A DNA stretch of 64,000 nt from Ornithinimicrobium murale (GTDB lineage Bacteria; Actinomycetota; Actinomycetes; Actinomycetales; Dermatophilaceae): NCBI RefSeq assembly GCF_003352835.1, contig NZ_QLVD01000023.1, forward strand, positions 1 to 64,000. Direction: 5' to 3'. Below, piece after piece: positions 38,031 to 49,882 of the stretch. Position numbers and translations under genes: made by a program. The notes beneath the pieces were generated by a model. That model was not told the DNA's origin, ran no database searches, and saw only the letters and a list, made by a program, of their open reading frames with translations. Position 1 is the stretch's first letter, and each line of letters starts with the position of its first letter.

Positions 38031-38061
38031 GTCCGACAACGCTCGGTGAGTGTTGTCGGAC
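38031..38061 (-). promoter_or_regulatory. Perfect inverted repeat upstream of the STAS gene
   Basis: GTCCGACAAC (38031-38040), 11-nt spacer, GTTGTCGGAC (38052-38061), lying 29-59 bp upstream of the STAS start codon. It could be an operator (10-bp half-sites about two helical turns apart) or, if transcribed, a 5'-UTR hairpin. There is no T-tract, so it is not a conventional terminator. Confidence 0.55.
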
Positions 38062-38167
38062 AGTGTCTAACCAGGTAACGCCATGGAACCAGGATTGGTT
38101 GCCCGGAACTTGGTCACAGTTTCGTAAATTCTCAGCCTCGCGCTTGTAGCACTCGGTCCACGTGGCG

Positions 38168-38824
38168 TCAATCCTTCGGGGCTGAGCCACCGCGCTGCTT
38201 GACCGGCTGCTCCGCACGACCGCCACCGGGCTGCCACAGAACGTCACCGCCCGCCTCGAGGTTGGCGACGCGCGCCAGGATGAACAACAGGTCCGAGAGC
38301 CGGTTCAGGTACTTGGCGGTGAGCAGGCTGACTCCCCCGACGCCGCGCTCCGCGTCCTCGGCCGCGGGCTGGTCACCGTGGGTCTCCACCGCCGCCCAGG
38401 CCGACCGCTCGGCACGCCGGACCACCGTGCGGGCCACGTGCAGGTGGGCTGAGCCCGGCGTTCCTCCGGGAAGGATGAACGACCGGAGCTTCTCCAGCTC
38501 CTCGTTGTAGCGGTCGCAGTCGGCCTCCAGCTCATCGATCCACGCGGCCTCGACCCGCAGAGGCGGGTACTCATAGGACGCGCGCAACGGGGCGCAGAGG
38601 TCTGCACCCACATCGAAGAGGTCATTCTGGATGCGGACCAGGGTGTCCTGGACGTCCTGGCGCAGCCCTCCGGCTGCCACCGCCACACCGATGGCGGAGT
38701 TGGCCTCGTCCGTATCGGCATAGGCCACCAGGCGCGGGTCGTTCTTGCTCGTGCGGCTGAAGTCGCCCAGAGCCGTGGTGCCGTCGTCGCCGGTGCGGGT
38801 GTAGATCCGATTGAGGATGACCAT
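38168..38824 (-). CDS. ATP:cob(I)alamin adenosyltransferase, PduO type
   Basis: 218-residue PduO-type adenosyltransferase that converts cob(I)alamin to adenosylcobalamin, the cofactor of the IcmA-type mutase. The N-terminal ATP-binding motif YTRTGDDGTTALGD is followed by the DEANSAIGVAVA helix, the R-V segment HVARTVVRRAERSAW and the C-terminal YLNRLSDLLFILARVAN, all family hallmarks. A Gly/Lys-rich tail ends the protein. ATG at 38824, with GAGGAT 6 nt upstream. Its place beside the DUF2550 and atp genes matches the Rv1314c neighbourhood of mycobacteria, so linkage is ancestral and not specific to the mutase. Confidence 0.94.
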   Translation of the reverse strand: MVILNRIYTRTGDDGTTALGDFSRTSKNDPRLVAYADTDEANSAIGVAVAAGGLRQDVQDTLVRIQNDLFDVGADLCAPLRASYEYPPLRVEAAWIDELEADCDRYNEELEKLRSFILPGGTPGSAHLHVARTVVRRAERSAWAAVETHGDQPAAEDAERGVGGVSLLTAKYLNRLSDLLFILARVANLEAGGDVLWQPGGGRAEQPVKQRGGSAPKD

Positions 38825-38836
38825 AGCGGCATCCTC

Positions 38837-39265
38837 TCAGGCGACGTTGGCGTTCCAGCCCGGGGGCACCGACTCCAGCCAGGAGCGCAGTGCCGTGTAG
38901 TGCTCCAGCCCGAGCGCGAGCTCGAACCGGTCCTGTCCGTAGGTGCACGGCACCGCCAGCACCGGTCCGGTGAGCCAGGAGAACGCCGCCGGGTCCTGCG
39001 ACCGGGCGATCCCGAACTCGAGACCGGCGCGCTGCCACCGGTGCACGGGGGAACGGAACGGACCGCCCCGACCGTAGTGGTCGAGACGGCCCGAGTGGTA
39101 GGTCAGTTGCCCACGGCGCCAGTCTGCGGACTCGTCCGCGCGGAAGGCGCACGGGAAGCTGTGGTGACTGCCGGCATACCGAGAGAACAGAAAGAACCCG
39201 GCGGCCATCACCAGGACAGCCGCCACCATCGCGAGCACGATGAGGAGGATGCCACCGGTGTCCAT
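38837..39265 (-). CDS. DUF2550 family membrane protein
   Basis: 142-residue protein with one N-terminal transmembrane helix (residues about 5-28) and a C-terminal domain with SFPCAFRADESADWRRGQLTYHSGRLDHYG, ending in ALRSWLESVPPG. This is the actinobacterial DUF2550 family (Rv1312-like), consistently encoded directly downstream of atpC. Here its ATG lies 7 bp after the atpC stop, so it ends the atp operon. No biochemical role is established; constant linkage suggests a membrane function tied to the ATP synthase or the cell envelope. Confidence 0.88.
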   Translation of the reverse strand: MDTGGILLIVLAMVAAVLVMAAGFFLFSRYAGSHHSFPCAFRADESADWRRGQLTYHSGRLDHYGRGGPFRSPVHRWQRAGLEFGIARSQDPAAFSWLTGPVLAVPCTYGQDRFELALGLEHYTALRSWLESVPPGWNANVA

Positions 39266-39272
39266 GGTCAGC

Positions 39273-39542
39273 TCAGGCGGTCAGACCGGAAGCATCCACC
39301 TGGGCGGCGACGATCGTCACCCGGTCGTGGTCGACGGACAGGAAGCCCGAGTCGATGGTCACGCTCTGGTGGCCGCTCTCTCCGTCGAAGCTGACGTCAC
39401 CGGCGACCAGCACACCCAGCAGCGGGGAGTGCCCGGGCATGATGCCGAGGTCACCGTCCGTGCTGCGCGCGCGCACGAAACTAGCCTCGCCCTTCCAGAC
39501 CATCCGGTCGGCGGCGACGAGCTCAACCTGCAGTGCACTCAC
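39273..39542 (-). CDS. atpC: F1Fo ATP synthase epsilon subunit
   Basis: 89-residue epsilon subunit of the F1 central stalk. It consists only of the N-terminal beta-sandwich (LQVELVAADRMVWKGEASFVRARSTDGDLGIMPGHSPLL...); the long C-terminal helical hairpin that inhibits ATP hydrolysis in many bacteria is missing. Short epsilons of this kind are usual in actinobacteria. The ATG at 39542 follows an unusually large 114-bp gap after atpD that contains a strong hairpin (39600-39627). Confidence 0.95.
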   Translation of the reverse strand: MSALQVELVAADRMVWKGEASFVRARSTDGDLGIMPGHSPLLGVLVAGDVSFDGESGHQSVTIDSGFLSVDHDRVTIVAAQVDASGLTA

Positions 39543-39599
39543 GTGCTGTGTCCTCTCGGTGATGACGTGTTGTCCAGTCTAGTCCAGTGGTGATCCGGA

Positions 39600-39627
39600 A
39601 CGGGCGGCGGCCGCAGCCGCCGCCCGT
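39600..39627 (-). other. Intercistronic hairpin between atpD and atpC
   Basis: ACGGGCGGCGGC and its exact complement are separated by CGCA (12-bp perfect stem, 4-nt loop). It lies 29 bp after the atpD stop and 57 bp before the atpC start. No T-tract follows, so partial termination, RNA-end protection or processing are the options; any of these would set epsilon expression apart from beta. Confidence 0.65.
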
Positions 39628-39656
39628 CCGTGGACCCATCGGTCAGTGGTGCCCGA

Positions 39657-42031
<2,375 letters not shown>

Positions 42032-42078
42032 GCCTCGCCTCTCTTGTCAGCCGTACGGGTGGTGGTTTGGTCGTGCCT

Positions 42079-42107
42079 GCCGCGCGACCGGTGAGCGGTC
42101 GCGCGGC
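42079..42107 (-). other. Intercistronic hairpin between atpA and atpG
   Basis: GCCGCGCGACCG and its exact complement flank a 5-nt loop (12-bp stem), a few nt downstream of the atpA stop. There is no T-tract. It is the same kind of GC-rich intercistronic stem as at atpD-atpC; it may stabilise or terminate part of the transcripts and tune subunit stoichiometry. Confidence 0.65.
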
Positions 42108-42113
42108 GGGCGG

Positions 42114-43763
42114 TCAGCGCTTCTGGCGCTGGATCTGCTCCTGGTTGACGTCCTCGACCTCGAGCGCGTCACGGTTCTCGTCGTCCTCGTCACTGCCGGG
42201 CTGGATGCCGCCACCCTCGGAGGCCCGGAACTGCTCCTTGAACGCCTTCATGCTGTCGTCCAGAGCGGCCAGGGTGTCATCGCCGAGCTTGCCGGTCTCC
42301 CGGATGCCGGCGAGCATGTCGCTCTTCTCGCGGCGCAGGTAGTCGACGAACTCGCGCTCGAAGCGGCGGATGTCCGCGACGGCGACGGTGTCGAGCTCAC
42401 CGGTGGTGCCGGCCCAGATGATGGCGACCTGCTCCTCCACGGGGATCGGCGAGGACTGCGGCTGCTTGAGCAGCTCGACCATGCGGGCACCGCGCTCCAG
42501 CTGGGCCCGCGAGGCGGCGTCCAGGTCGGAGGCGAACATCGCGAAGGCCTCCATCTCACGGAACTGCGCCAGGTCGACCTTGAGTCGTCCGGAGACGCTC
42601 TTCATGGCCTTGACCTGGGCGGCACCGCCGACCCGGGACACCGAGACACCCACGTCGATCGCGGGGCGGACGTCGGAGTTGAACAGGTCGGCCTGCAGGT
42701 AGATCTGGCCGTCGGTGATGGAGATGACGTTGGTCGGGATGTAGGCCGACACGTCACCGGCCTTGGTCTCGATGATCGGCAGACCGGTCATCGAGCCCGC
42801 GCCCATGTCGTCGGAGAGCTTGGCGCAACGCTCGAGCAACCGGCTGTGCAGGTAGAAGACGTCACCGGGGTAGGCCTCGCGGCCCGGCGGGCGACGCAGC
42901 AGCAGCGAGACGGCGCGGTAGGCCTCGGCCTGCTTGGACAGGTCGTCGAAGACGATGAGGACGTGCTTGCCCTGGTACATCCAGTGCTGGCCGATCGCCG
43001 AGCCGGTGTAGGGGGCGAGGTACTTGAAGCCGGCCGGGTCCGAGGCCGGGGCCGCGACGATGGTGGTGTAGTCCATCGCGCCGCCCTCCTCGAGGGTGCT
43101 GCGGACCGACGCGATGGTTGAGCCCTTCTGACCGATCGCGACGTAGACGCACATGACCTGCTTGTCCGGGTCGCCGGACTCCCAGTTCTGCTTCTGGTTG
43201 AGGATCGTGTCGATGGCGACGGTGGTCTTGCCGGTCTGGCGGTCACCGATGATCAGTTGACGCTGGCCGCGGCCGACGGGGATCATCGCGTCGATGGCCT
43301 TGATGCCGGTCTGCAGGGGCTCGTGCACCGACTTGCGCTGCATGACGCCGGGAGCCTGCAGCTCCAGAACGCGGCGGCCCTCGGCCTCGATGTCGCCGAG
43401 ACCGTCGATCGGGTTGCCCAGCGGGTCAACGACGCGGCCCAGGTAGCCGTCGCCGACGGGGACGGAGAGCACCTCGCCGGTGCGCTTGACCTGCTGGCCC
43501 TCGTCGATGCCGGCGAACTCACCGAGCACGACGACACCGATGTCGTGGACATCGAGGTTCATGGCCAGGCCCAGCGTGCCGTCCTCGAACTCGAGCAGCT
43601 CGTTGGCCATGGCCGAGGGCAGCCCCTCGACGTGGGCGATGCCGTCACCGGCGTCGGCCACGCGCCCGACCTCCTCAGTGGTCGCGGCGTTCGGCTCATA
43701 GGACTGGACGAAGTTGTCCAGTGCGTCCCGGATCTCGTCCGGACGGATCGTGAGCTCCGTCAT
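42114..43763 (-). CDS. atpA: F1Fo ATP synthase alpha subunit
   Basis: 549-residue alpha subunit. The P-loop [22 protein letters not shown], the Walker B region [17 protein letters not shown], the arginine-finger segment ([16 protein letters not shown]) and the N-terminal crown ([27 protein letters not shown]) are present. A C-terminal extension of about 30 residues, acidic then ending EQIQRQKR, goes beyond the E. coli end; mycobacterial alpha subunits have a comparable tail linked to inhibition of ATP hydrolysis. Two adjacent ATGs are possible; the second (43763) has better spacing from AGGAG. Confidence 0.97.
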   Translation of the reverse strand: MTELTIRPDEIRDALDNFVQSYEPNAATTEEVGRVADAGDGIAHVEGLPSAMANELLEFEDGTLGLAMNLDVHDIGVVVLGEFAGIDEGQQVKRTGEVLSVPVGDGYLGRVVDPLGNPIDGLGDIEAEGRRVLELQAPGVMQRKSVHEPLQTGIKAIDAMIPVGRGQRQLIIGDRQTGKTTVAIDTILNQKQNWESGDPDKQVMCVYVAIGQKGSTIASVRSTLEEGGAMDYTTIVAAPASDPAGFKYLAPYTGSAIGQHWMYQGKHVLIVFDDLSKQAEAYRAVSLLLRRPPGREAYPGDVFYLHSRLLERCAKLSDDMGAGSMTGLPIIETKAGDVSAYIPTNVISITDGQIYLQADLFNSDVRPAIDVGVSVSRVGGAAQVKAMKSVSGRLKVDLAQFREMEAFAMFASDLDAASRAQLERGARMVELLKQPQSSPIPVEEQVAIIWAGTTGELDTVAVADIRRFEREFVDYLRREKSDMLAGIRETGKLGDDTLAALDDSMKAFKEQFRASEGGGIQPGSDEDDENRDALEVEDVNQEQIQRQKR

Positions 43764-43824
43764 CATCTTCTCCTCGTATGCGGCCCGGTCCGGGCCCGTG
43801 CGGGTGGGTCAGGGGGGTGCGGGG

Positions 43825-44633
43825 TCAGCTGATCATCCTGCGGCGCGCCTCGTCGAGGCGGCTCAGGACGGTGCCGTCGATGACCTCGTCACCGATGGCG
43901 ACACGGATGCCACCGACCACCGTGGGGTCGACGACCTCGTTGATGCGCACCGAGCGGCCATACTGCTGGCCGAGTGCTTGGGTGAGTCGTTCGCGCTGCT
44001 GCCCGGAGAGCCGCACCGCAGTGGTGATCGTGGCGGTCAGTTGCTCCTGCCGCCGCGCCGCGATCGAGAGGTAGCCCTCGACCGCGTGGTCGAACCGGGT
44101 GCTCCGGTGGGTGGCGGCCAGCTCAGCAAGCCGGATCGTCTCCGGGGCGCTGCGACCGTCAAGCAGGCGGTGCACGACCTGGGCCTTGGACTCCACCGGG
44201 GCGCGTCGGTCGGTCAGCGCCGAGCGGAGCTCGGCGGTGCCGTCCACGATGCGCCCGAAGCGGAACAGCTCGTCCTCGACCTGGGTGAGCCGGCCGTTGG
44301 CCTCGGCCTGAGCCAGGATCGACTCCACACCGAAGGCCTCCAGCGTGGCGGTCAGGTCGCTCTCGGACGCCCAGCGCTGGGCAGCGACGGTCGCGGCGAT
44401 CTGCTGCGCGGGCTCGCTGACCTTGCCACCGAACAGGCGGTTGGCCAGCTCGGCCTTCTCGCCACCCTCACGGGACGGGTCGGCCAGCGCGCGCCGGAGC
44501 ACGGCGTTGCCGGCCACCAGGTCGGCGACCTGGAGCAGCTCCTCGCCCAGGGCGCCGCGGTCGGAGGCCTGGTCGAGCACCTGCGAGAGGACCTCGCGGG
44601 AGCCGGCGAGAGCCGATCGTGACGCGCCCTGCA

Positions 44634-44634
<1 letters not shown>
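43825..44634 (-). CDS. atpH: F1Fo ATP synthase delta subunit
   Basis: 269-residue delta subunit, the cap joining the b-subunit stalk to F1. The N-terminal helical domain (SREVLSQVLDQASDRGALGEELLQVADLVAGNAVLRRALADPS) and the C-terminal signature LSGQQRERLTQALGQQYGRSVRINEVVDPTVVGGIRVAIGDEVIDGTVLSRLDEARR are intact. It is longer than E. coli delta (177) because of extra helices, as in other actinobacteria without the full b-delta fusion of mycobacteria. Its ATG overlaps the atpF stop by one base (TGATG). Confidence 0.95.
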
Positions 44635-45296
<662 letters not shown>

Positions 45297-45346
45297 TCAA
45301 CGAGGCAACACCATGTCGAATCTGGTGGGTTCTGGAGAGCCAGCCG

Positions 45347-45553
45347 TCAAAGACGGATGAAGAAGAGCACCAGGGCGAAGATCGCGAGCGCCTCGGCGAG
45401 CGCGAAGCCCAGGATGGCGATCGGCTGGAGGATCTTCTGGGCCTCCGGCTGGCGCGCGACGCCGTTGATGTAGGCGGCGAAGATCAGACCCACGCCGATG
45501 GCCGGGCCGATGGCAGCGAGGCCGTAGCCGAGCAGTGTGATGTCACCAGTCAC
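45347..45553 (-). CDS. atpE: F1Fo ATP synthase c subunit
   Basis: 68-residue two-helix proteolipid of the rotor ring. Helix 1 has the glycine-rich face [20 protein letters not shown], the polar loop is [10 protein letters not shown], and helix 2 carries the proton-binding Glu54 in [15 protein letters not shown]. The loop and glutamate are typical of proton-driven enzymes; the Na+-coordination set of residues is not evident. It lies between atpB and atpF with short gaps on both sides. Confidence 0.96.
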   Translation of the reverse strand: MTGDITLLGYGLAAIGPAIGVGLIFAAYINGVARQPEAQKILQPIAILGFALAEALAIFALVLFFIRL

Positions 45554-45626
45554 GTCAGTTCTCTTTCTGTGTGTTGTCCCGGGCGACTGTCAGCCGCTCG
45601 GTGGCAATGAGCTATTTAGTTGTTGG

Positions 45627-46451
45627 TCAGTGCTCGTCGACCAGGGCGCCGCCGATGTAGGAGGCGGCCAGGAGGACGAAGACGTAGGCCTGCAGGAACT
45701 GGACCAGGGCCTCGAAGACGGTCATCGCGAAGGCCATGATCCAGGCCGGCAGCGAGACGACGCTCAGGAGCCCACCCTGCAGGAAGAGCTCCCAGCCGCC
45801 GATGATGAAGACGACGAGCAGGAGGTGGCCAGCAAACATGTTGCCGAAGAGTCGCAATGCCAGCGTGAGCGGGCGGGTCACGAAGAAGGTCAGCATCTCC
45901 AGGGCCAGGATGGCCGGCTTGATCCAGCCGGGCAGGCCCGAGGGGAGCATGAACTTGAAGTAGCCGATCGCGCCGTGCTTCTTGACGCCGATCCAGTGGT
46001 AGACGACGTAGACCAGCAGCGTGAGGGCGATGGGGAAGCCGATGCGGCCCATCGTGGGCATCTGCACCGGCGGGATGATGCCCATCCAGTTGTTGAACAG
46101 GATCAGCACGAACATCGTGAACAGGAAGGGCACGAATGGCAGGAAGTCGCGGCTGCCGATCATGTCACGGGCGATGCCGTTGCGCACGAAGTTGTAGACG
46201 GCCTCGGTGCCGGCCTGGCCCTTGCTGGGCACGATGGCGGCCTTGCGGGTGGTCGCGACCAGCCACCAGGACAGCAGCCCGACGGTGAGCGCCAGGATCA
46301 CCATGGGGCGGGTGATCGCCAGCGTCATCTCGGAGCCGAACAGGTCGACGGTGCCGAACTTCACCAGCGGCTGCCAGAACAGCGAGGGGTCCGGGGGGAA
46401 GTGGCTCTCGTCCTCGGCCATAGGCAGCAGCATCGCCGCGGTCGGGCTCAC
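45627..46451 (-). CDS. atpB: F1Fo ATP synthase a subunit
   Basis: 274-residue stator proton-channel subunit with five to six transmembrane helices. The essential arginine is in RPLTLALRLFGNMFAGHLL, and the last helix has FEALVQFLQAYVFVLLAASYIGGAL. The start is GTG at 46451, supported by GAGGAGAACC just upstream. It follows the AtpZ-like gene with a 94-bp gap and heads the structural ATP synthase genes. Confidence 0.96.
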   Translation of the reverse strand: MSPTAAMLLPMAEDESHFPPDPSLFWQPLVKFGTVDLFGSEMTLAITRPMVILALTVGLLSWWLVATTRKAAIVPSKGQAGTEAVYNFVRNGIARDMIGSRDFLPFVPFLFTMFVLILFNNWMGIIPPVQMPTMGRIGFPIALTLLVYVVYHWIGVKKHGAIGYFKFMLPSGLPGWIKPAILALEMLTFFVTRPLTLALRLFGNMFAGHLLLVVFIIGGWELFLQGGLLSVVSLPAWIMAFAMTVFEALVQFLQAYVFVLLAASYIGGALVDEH

Positions 46452-46545
46452 AGGTTCTCCTCAGTCGTGCTCGGGCAGGTGGTCGTGCTCAGGTGGTCTG
46501 GAGACGCGCCACATCGCGGCAGCAGCAGCCAGCTCGCGGGGGGCG

Positions 46546-46812
46546 TCATGACGTACCGTACCGGTTCCAGATGACGTACATGGACAGGGTCATCCCCGCC
46601 AGCAGCCCGATGACGATGAAGAACGTCAGGTCGAGCCAACGGTCGAGGAGGAGGCCGGCGCCGCCGAACAGCAGCGGACCGGCGAGCAGATAGGCGATCA
46701 CATCGGTGGCGATGTTGGTCTGCGCTGCATGCCCCGGAGTGTGCTCGGGCTCGGTCGAGCGCTCGGGCTGCTCGGTCATCGGTGGGCTCCCGCCGTTGGC
46801 TCGCGACATCAT
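46546..46812 (-). CDS. AtpZ/AtpI-family small membrane protein of the atp operon
   Basis: 88-residue protein with two transmembrane helices (DVIAYLLAGPLLFGGAGLLLDRWLDL and FFIVIGLLAGMTLSMYVIW) and the G-x-x-L-D-x-W pattern of the AtpZ/AtpI family (PF09527-like). Such proteins sit upstream of atpB and are proposed to help c-ring assembly or carry divalent cations. The ATG at 46812 overlaps the stop of the AtpI-like gene (ATGA), which supports this start; a second candidate is ATG 46779 (MTEQPERST). Confidence 0.82.
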   Translation of the reverse strand: MMSRANGGSPPMTEQPERSTEPEHTPGHAAQTNIATDVIAYLLAGPLLFGGAGLLLDRWLDLTFFIVIGLLAGMTLSMYVIWNRYGTS

Positions 46813-47273
46813 CGCACCTCGCGGGCGGTGGAGTCACCTTCGTCACCGAAGACCAGCTGGCGGGACCCGGTGTAGCCCACGACGGTGCCGACCTGGAAGG
46901 CCATGCCTGCTGCCAGGAAGCCGATCCCGAGCGGGAGCATGTCGATCCAGCCGACGCGGGAGAGCAGATAGAGCACGGCGAAGCCGACGATGATCTGGAG
47001 GCCGAGGAGGGCGAACGCCCCGGCCATCGTGGCGTAGGCGGGTCCGGCCACGACGCCGGTGATGCCGACCAGCCCGGCCAGGAAGATGCTGACTCCGATG
47101 CCGCCGCCGAGGAGCGCGGAGTGCCCGGCCCACTCGTCCCAGACGGCCCAGGCGATGACGCCGGCCAGCAGGGCCACGACCAGTCCGGGCAGGAGGGAGA
47201 AGGTCACCATCCGACGCCGCACGGAGCCGGGCACACGCCGGGGGCGTGGCTTGGGGCTGCGAGTGCGGGGCAT
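46809..47273 (-). CDS. atpI: AtpI-like membrane protein (ATP synthase protein I)
   Basis: About 154-residue, four-helix membrane protein at the head of the atp operon, matching the position of Rv1303 in mycobacteria. A basic N-terminus (PRTRSPKPRPRRVPGSVRRR) precedes hydrophobic segments LLPGLVVALLAGVIAWAVW, IGVSIFLAGLVGITGVVAGPAYA, GAFALLGLQIIVGFAVLYLL and LPLGIGFLAAGMAFQVGTVVGY. AtpI assists c-ring assembly in other bacteria. ATG at 47273 is chosen, though a GTG four codons earlier is possible. A CRP/GlxR-type palindrome lies 68-89 bp upstream. Confidence 0.8.
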   Translation of the reverse strand: MPRTRSPKPRPRRVPGSVRRRMVTFSLLPGLVVALLAGVIAWAVWDEWAGHSALLGGGIGVSIFLAGLVGITGVVAGPAYATMAGAFALLGLQIIVGFAVLYLLSRVGWIDMLPLGIGFLAAGMAFQVGTVVGYTGSRQLVFGDEGDSTAREVR

Positions 47274-47340
47274 CGGCTTCCTCACTGATTGGAGCGGGGG
47301 TCGGTGCTGTCGGAGTTGTCCAGAACACACGGTGAAGTGC

Positions 47341-47362
47341 GCTTGTGAAAGTTATCACAAGC
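47341..47362. promoter_or_regulatory. CRP/GlxR-type operator upstream of the atp operon
   Basis: GCTTGTGA-AAGTTA-TCACAAGC is a perfect palindrome with 8-bp arms containing the consensus TGTGA-N6-TCACA of CRP-family cAMP receptors. It is centred about 79 bp upstream of the atpI start and about 70 bp from the wecA stop. In Corynebacterium glutamicum the CRP homologue GlxR binds such sites and has targets among energy genes including the ATP synthase operon (established knowledge). Activation or repression here is inferred. Confidence 0.8.
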
Positions 47363-47421
47363 ACCCCGCGAAGGGCCAGCCGCCAGTGGTCCGACCCTCG
47401 GTGACCTTGCTCACGCAGGCC

Positions 47422-48519
47422 TCAGGACGCGGTCGTGCGCCTCCCGGGCTGCCAGGTCAAGACCGCCGCCACGAGCAGCAGCGCCACCAGGACCGAGGCG
47501 GTGATCAGCGGCGGGAAGAAGGCGAAGGACACCGCCCCCACGGCCAGGAGGGCGGCCCACAGATACATCAGGGCGACGGCCCGGCGGTGGCTGTGCCCGA
47601 TCTTGAGCAGCTGGTGGTGCAGATGGTGGGCATCCGGCTTCCACGGCACCTGTCCCCGACGGGTCCGGCGCACCACGGCCAGCAGCATGTCCAGGATCGG
47701 CAGCGCCATGATCGCCACGGGCAGGAACAACGGCAGCAGGAAGGCGGTGGTCGCCGACGTCGCCGCGACGCTCGAGCTCGGGTCCACGCTGCCGGTCATC
47801 GAGATCGTGGCGGCAGCCAGCAGCAGGCCCAGCAGGAGGGCACCGGCATCCCCCATGAACAGTCGGGCCGGGTGGAAGTTGTGCGGCAGGAAGCCCAGGC
47901 AGCACCCCATCAGCGCAGCAGTGATGAAGGTCGCCGTGGTGAAGACGTTAGGTGGGTCGAAGTCGTGGCTGACCAGATAGCTCCAGGCGAAGAAGGCCCC
48001 GGCCGAGATGAACACCACGCCGGCGGCGAGCCCGTCCAGCCCGTCGACGAAGTTCACGGCATTGGTGGAAACCACCACGATCATGATCGTCAGCGTGACC
48101 AGCACCGGCTCGGGCAGCACGGTCACGCCGAAGACCGGGATCGACAGCAGCTGGACGCCGAAGAAGGCCATCACGCCACCGGCCAGCACCTGCCCCGCCA
48201 GCTTGGTCAGCCAGTCCAGGTCACGGACGTCGTCGAGCGCTCCCAGCAGCGTGATGATCCCGCCGCCCAGCAGCACACCCAACAGCTCCCGGCTCTCGAA
48301 AAGCCCTGAGAGATAGGGCAACTGGCTGCCGACCGCCACCGCCGCGGCAAAGCCGAGGAACATGCCCACACCCCCCAGTCGCGGGATGGGCACGGAGTGC
48401 ACGTCCCGCGCCCGCACCGGGGTCACTGCACCGATGACGAAGGCGAGGCGACGGACCAGGGTCGTGGCGGCATACGTGAACACCGCGGCGATGAGGAGCA
48501 CGAGGAGGTATTCGCGCAC
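47422..48519 (-). CDS. wecA: WecA/TagO-type undecaprenyl-phosphate sugar-1-phosphate transferase
   Basis: 365-residue polytopic (about 11 helices) glycosyltransferase of the MraY/WecA family. It transfers a HexNAc-1-phosphate to a polyprenyl-phosphate lipid carrier, starting arabinogalactan/teichoic or polysaccharide synthesis. Signatures: RARDVHSVPIPRLGGVGMFLGF, GALDDVRDLDWLTKLAGQ, STNAVNFVDGLDGLAAG (catalytic Asp/Asn), FMGDAGALLLGLLL and the C-terminal DAHHLHHQLLKIGHSHRRAV histidine motif of WecA-type (not MraY) enzymes. Its place between sua5/glyA and atpI matches Rv1302 (rfe). Confidence 0.93.
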   Translation of the reverse strand: MREYLLVLLIAAVFTYAATTLVRRLAFVIGAVTPVRARDVHSVPIPRLGGVGMFLGFAAAVAVGSQLPYLSGLFESRELLGVLLGGGIITLLGALDDVRDLDWLTKLAGQVLAGGVMAFFGVQLLSIPVFGVTVLPEPVLVTLTIMIVVVSTNAVNFVDGLDGLAAGVVFISAGAFFAWSYLVSHDFDPPNVFTTATFITAALMGCCLGFLPHNFHPARLFMGDAGALLLGLLLAAATISMTGSVDPSSSVAATSATTAFLLPLFLPVAIMALPILDMLLAVVRRTRRGQVPWKPDAHHLHHQLLKIGHSHRRAVALMYLWAALLAVGAVSFAFFPPLITASVLVALLLVAAVLTWQPGRRTTAS

Positions 48520-48585
48520 CGCTCACCCCACAGTCCTCACCCGCCGGCCGTATGCCGACGCTCGCGTTGCGTTGAACAGGGCAGG

Positions 48586-49878
48586 TCAGGGCGCCGGGTA
48601 GGCAGGGTAGCTGGTCAGCAGGTCGGTCACCTCGGCGCGGATCGCCCGGGCCCCGTCGTGCTCAGGGTCTCCGTCCGTGGTGGTGACGGCCCGGTGGATC
48701 AGGTCGGCGATACGGTCCATCGCCTCGGTGCCCATCCCCTGAGTGGTGACCGACGGGGAGCCCACGCGGATGCCCGAGGCGACGTTGGGCTTCTCGGGGT
48801 CGAACGGGATCGCGTTCTTGTTGAGCACGATGCCGGCCGCGTCGCACCGAGCCTCGGCATCGACGCCGGTCACGCCCACACCCTGGAGGTCGTGCAGCGA
48901 CAGATGGGTGTCGGTGCCGCCGGTGATCGGGCGGATGCCCCGCTCGCCGAGCCCGCCCGCGAGGGCCTGGGCGTTGGCGATGACGGCCTGGGCGTAGTCC
49001 CGGTAGGCCGGGGTGGCGCACTCCGCGAAGTTGACCGCCTTGGCGGCGACGTTGTTCATGAGCGGGCCGCCCTGCATCATCGGGAAGACGGCGCGGTCGA
49101 TCTTGGCGGCGTGCTCCTCCTTGCAGACGATCGCGCCGCCACGCGGGCCGCGGAGCACCTTGTGGGTGGTGAAGCTGACCACGTCGGCGTGCGGCACCGG
49201 GGAGGGGATCGCCTGTCCGGCAACCAGGCCGATGAAGTGCGCGGCGTCCACCCAGAAGATGGCGCCGACCTCGTCGGCGATGGCGCGCATCCGCTCGAAG
49301 TCGATGAGGCGCGGGATGGCCGAGCCGCCGGCCAGCAGGATCTTGGGGCGGTGCTCCTTGGCCAGGGTCTCCACCTGGTCGTAGTCGATGTCCTCGGTCT
49401 CCCGGTCCACGCCGTAGTGCACCGCGTTGAACCACTTGCCGGAGAAGGACACCTTGAAGCCGTGGGTCAGGTGGCCACCGTGGTCCAGCGACATGGCCAG
49501 GACGGTGTCGCCGGGCTTGGCGAAGGCGCCGTAGACGGCCATGTTGGCGCTGGCGCCGGAGTGTGGCTGGACGTTGGCGTGGTCGGCCCCGAACAGAGCC
49601 TTGGCCCGCTCGACGGCCAGCACCTCGGCCTTGTCGACCTCGGCGCAACCGCCGTAGTAGCGGCGACCGGGGTAGCCCTCGGCATACTTGTTGCTCAGCG
49701 TCGACCCCATCGCGGCCAGCACCGCCGGGGAGGTCTGGTTCTCGCTCGCGATCAACTGGATCCCCGCGCGCTGCCGATCCAGCTCACTGACCAGGACCCC
49801 GGCGATCTCGGGGTCCTGCTCCAGGAGCTGGGCGTAGTTGGGTCCGTAATAGGTGTCGGCCTCGACCTCGGTGCTCAT
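48586..49878 (-). CDS. glyA: Serine hydroxymethyltransferase
   Basis: 430-residue PLP enzyme converting serine and tetrahydrofolate to glycine and 5,10-methylene-THF. Signatures: LIASENQTSPAV, NKYAEGYPGRRYYGGCAEVDKAE, NVQPHSGASANMAVYGA, DAAHFIGLVAGQ, and the PLP-lysine segment VVSFTTHKVLRGPRGG. The C-terminal KNAIPFDPEKPNVASGIRVGSPSVTTQGM is standard. Start ATG 49878 with TACAGT ending 6 nt upstream (leaderless). It sits between sua5 and wecA, where mycobacteria have no glyA; this order is common in other Micrococcales and is likely a separate transcription unit. Confidence 0.97.
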   Translation of the reverse strand: MSTEVEADTYYGPNYAQLLEQDPEIAGVLVSELDRQRAGIQLIASENQTSPAVLAAMGSTLSNKYAEGYPGRRYYGGCAEVDKAEVLAVERAKALFGADHANVQPHSGASANMAVYGAFAKPGDTVLAMSLDHGGHLTHGFKVSFSGKWFNAVHYGVDRETEDIDYDQVETLAKEHRPKILLAGGSAIPRLIDFERMRAIADEVGAIFWVDAAHFIGLVAGQAIPSPVPHADVVSFTTHKVLRGPRGGAIVCKEEHAAKIDRAVFPMMQGGPLMNNVAAKAVNFAECATPAYRDYAQAVIANAQALAGGLGERGIRPITGGTDTHLSLHDLQGVGVTGVDAEARCDAAGIVLNKNAIPFDPEKPNVASGIRVGSPSVTTQGMGTEAMDRIADLIHRAVTTTDGDPEHDGARAIRAEVTDLLTSYPAYPAP

Positions 49879-49882
49879 ACCG

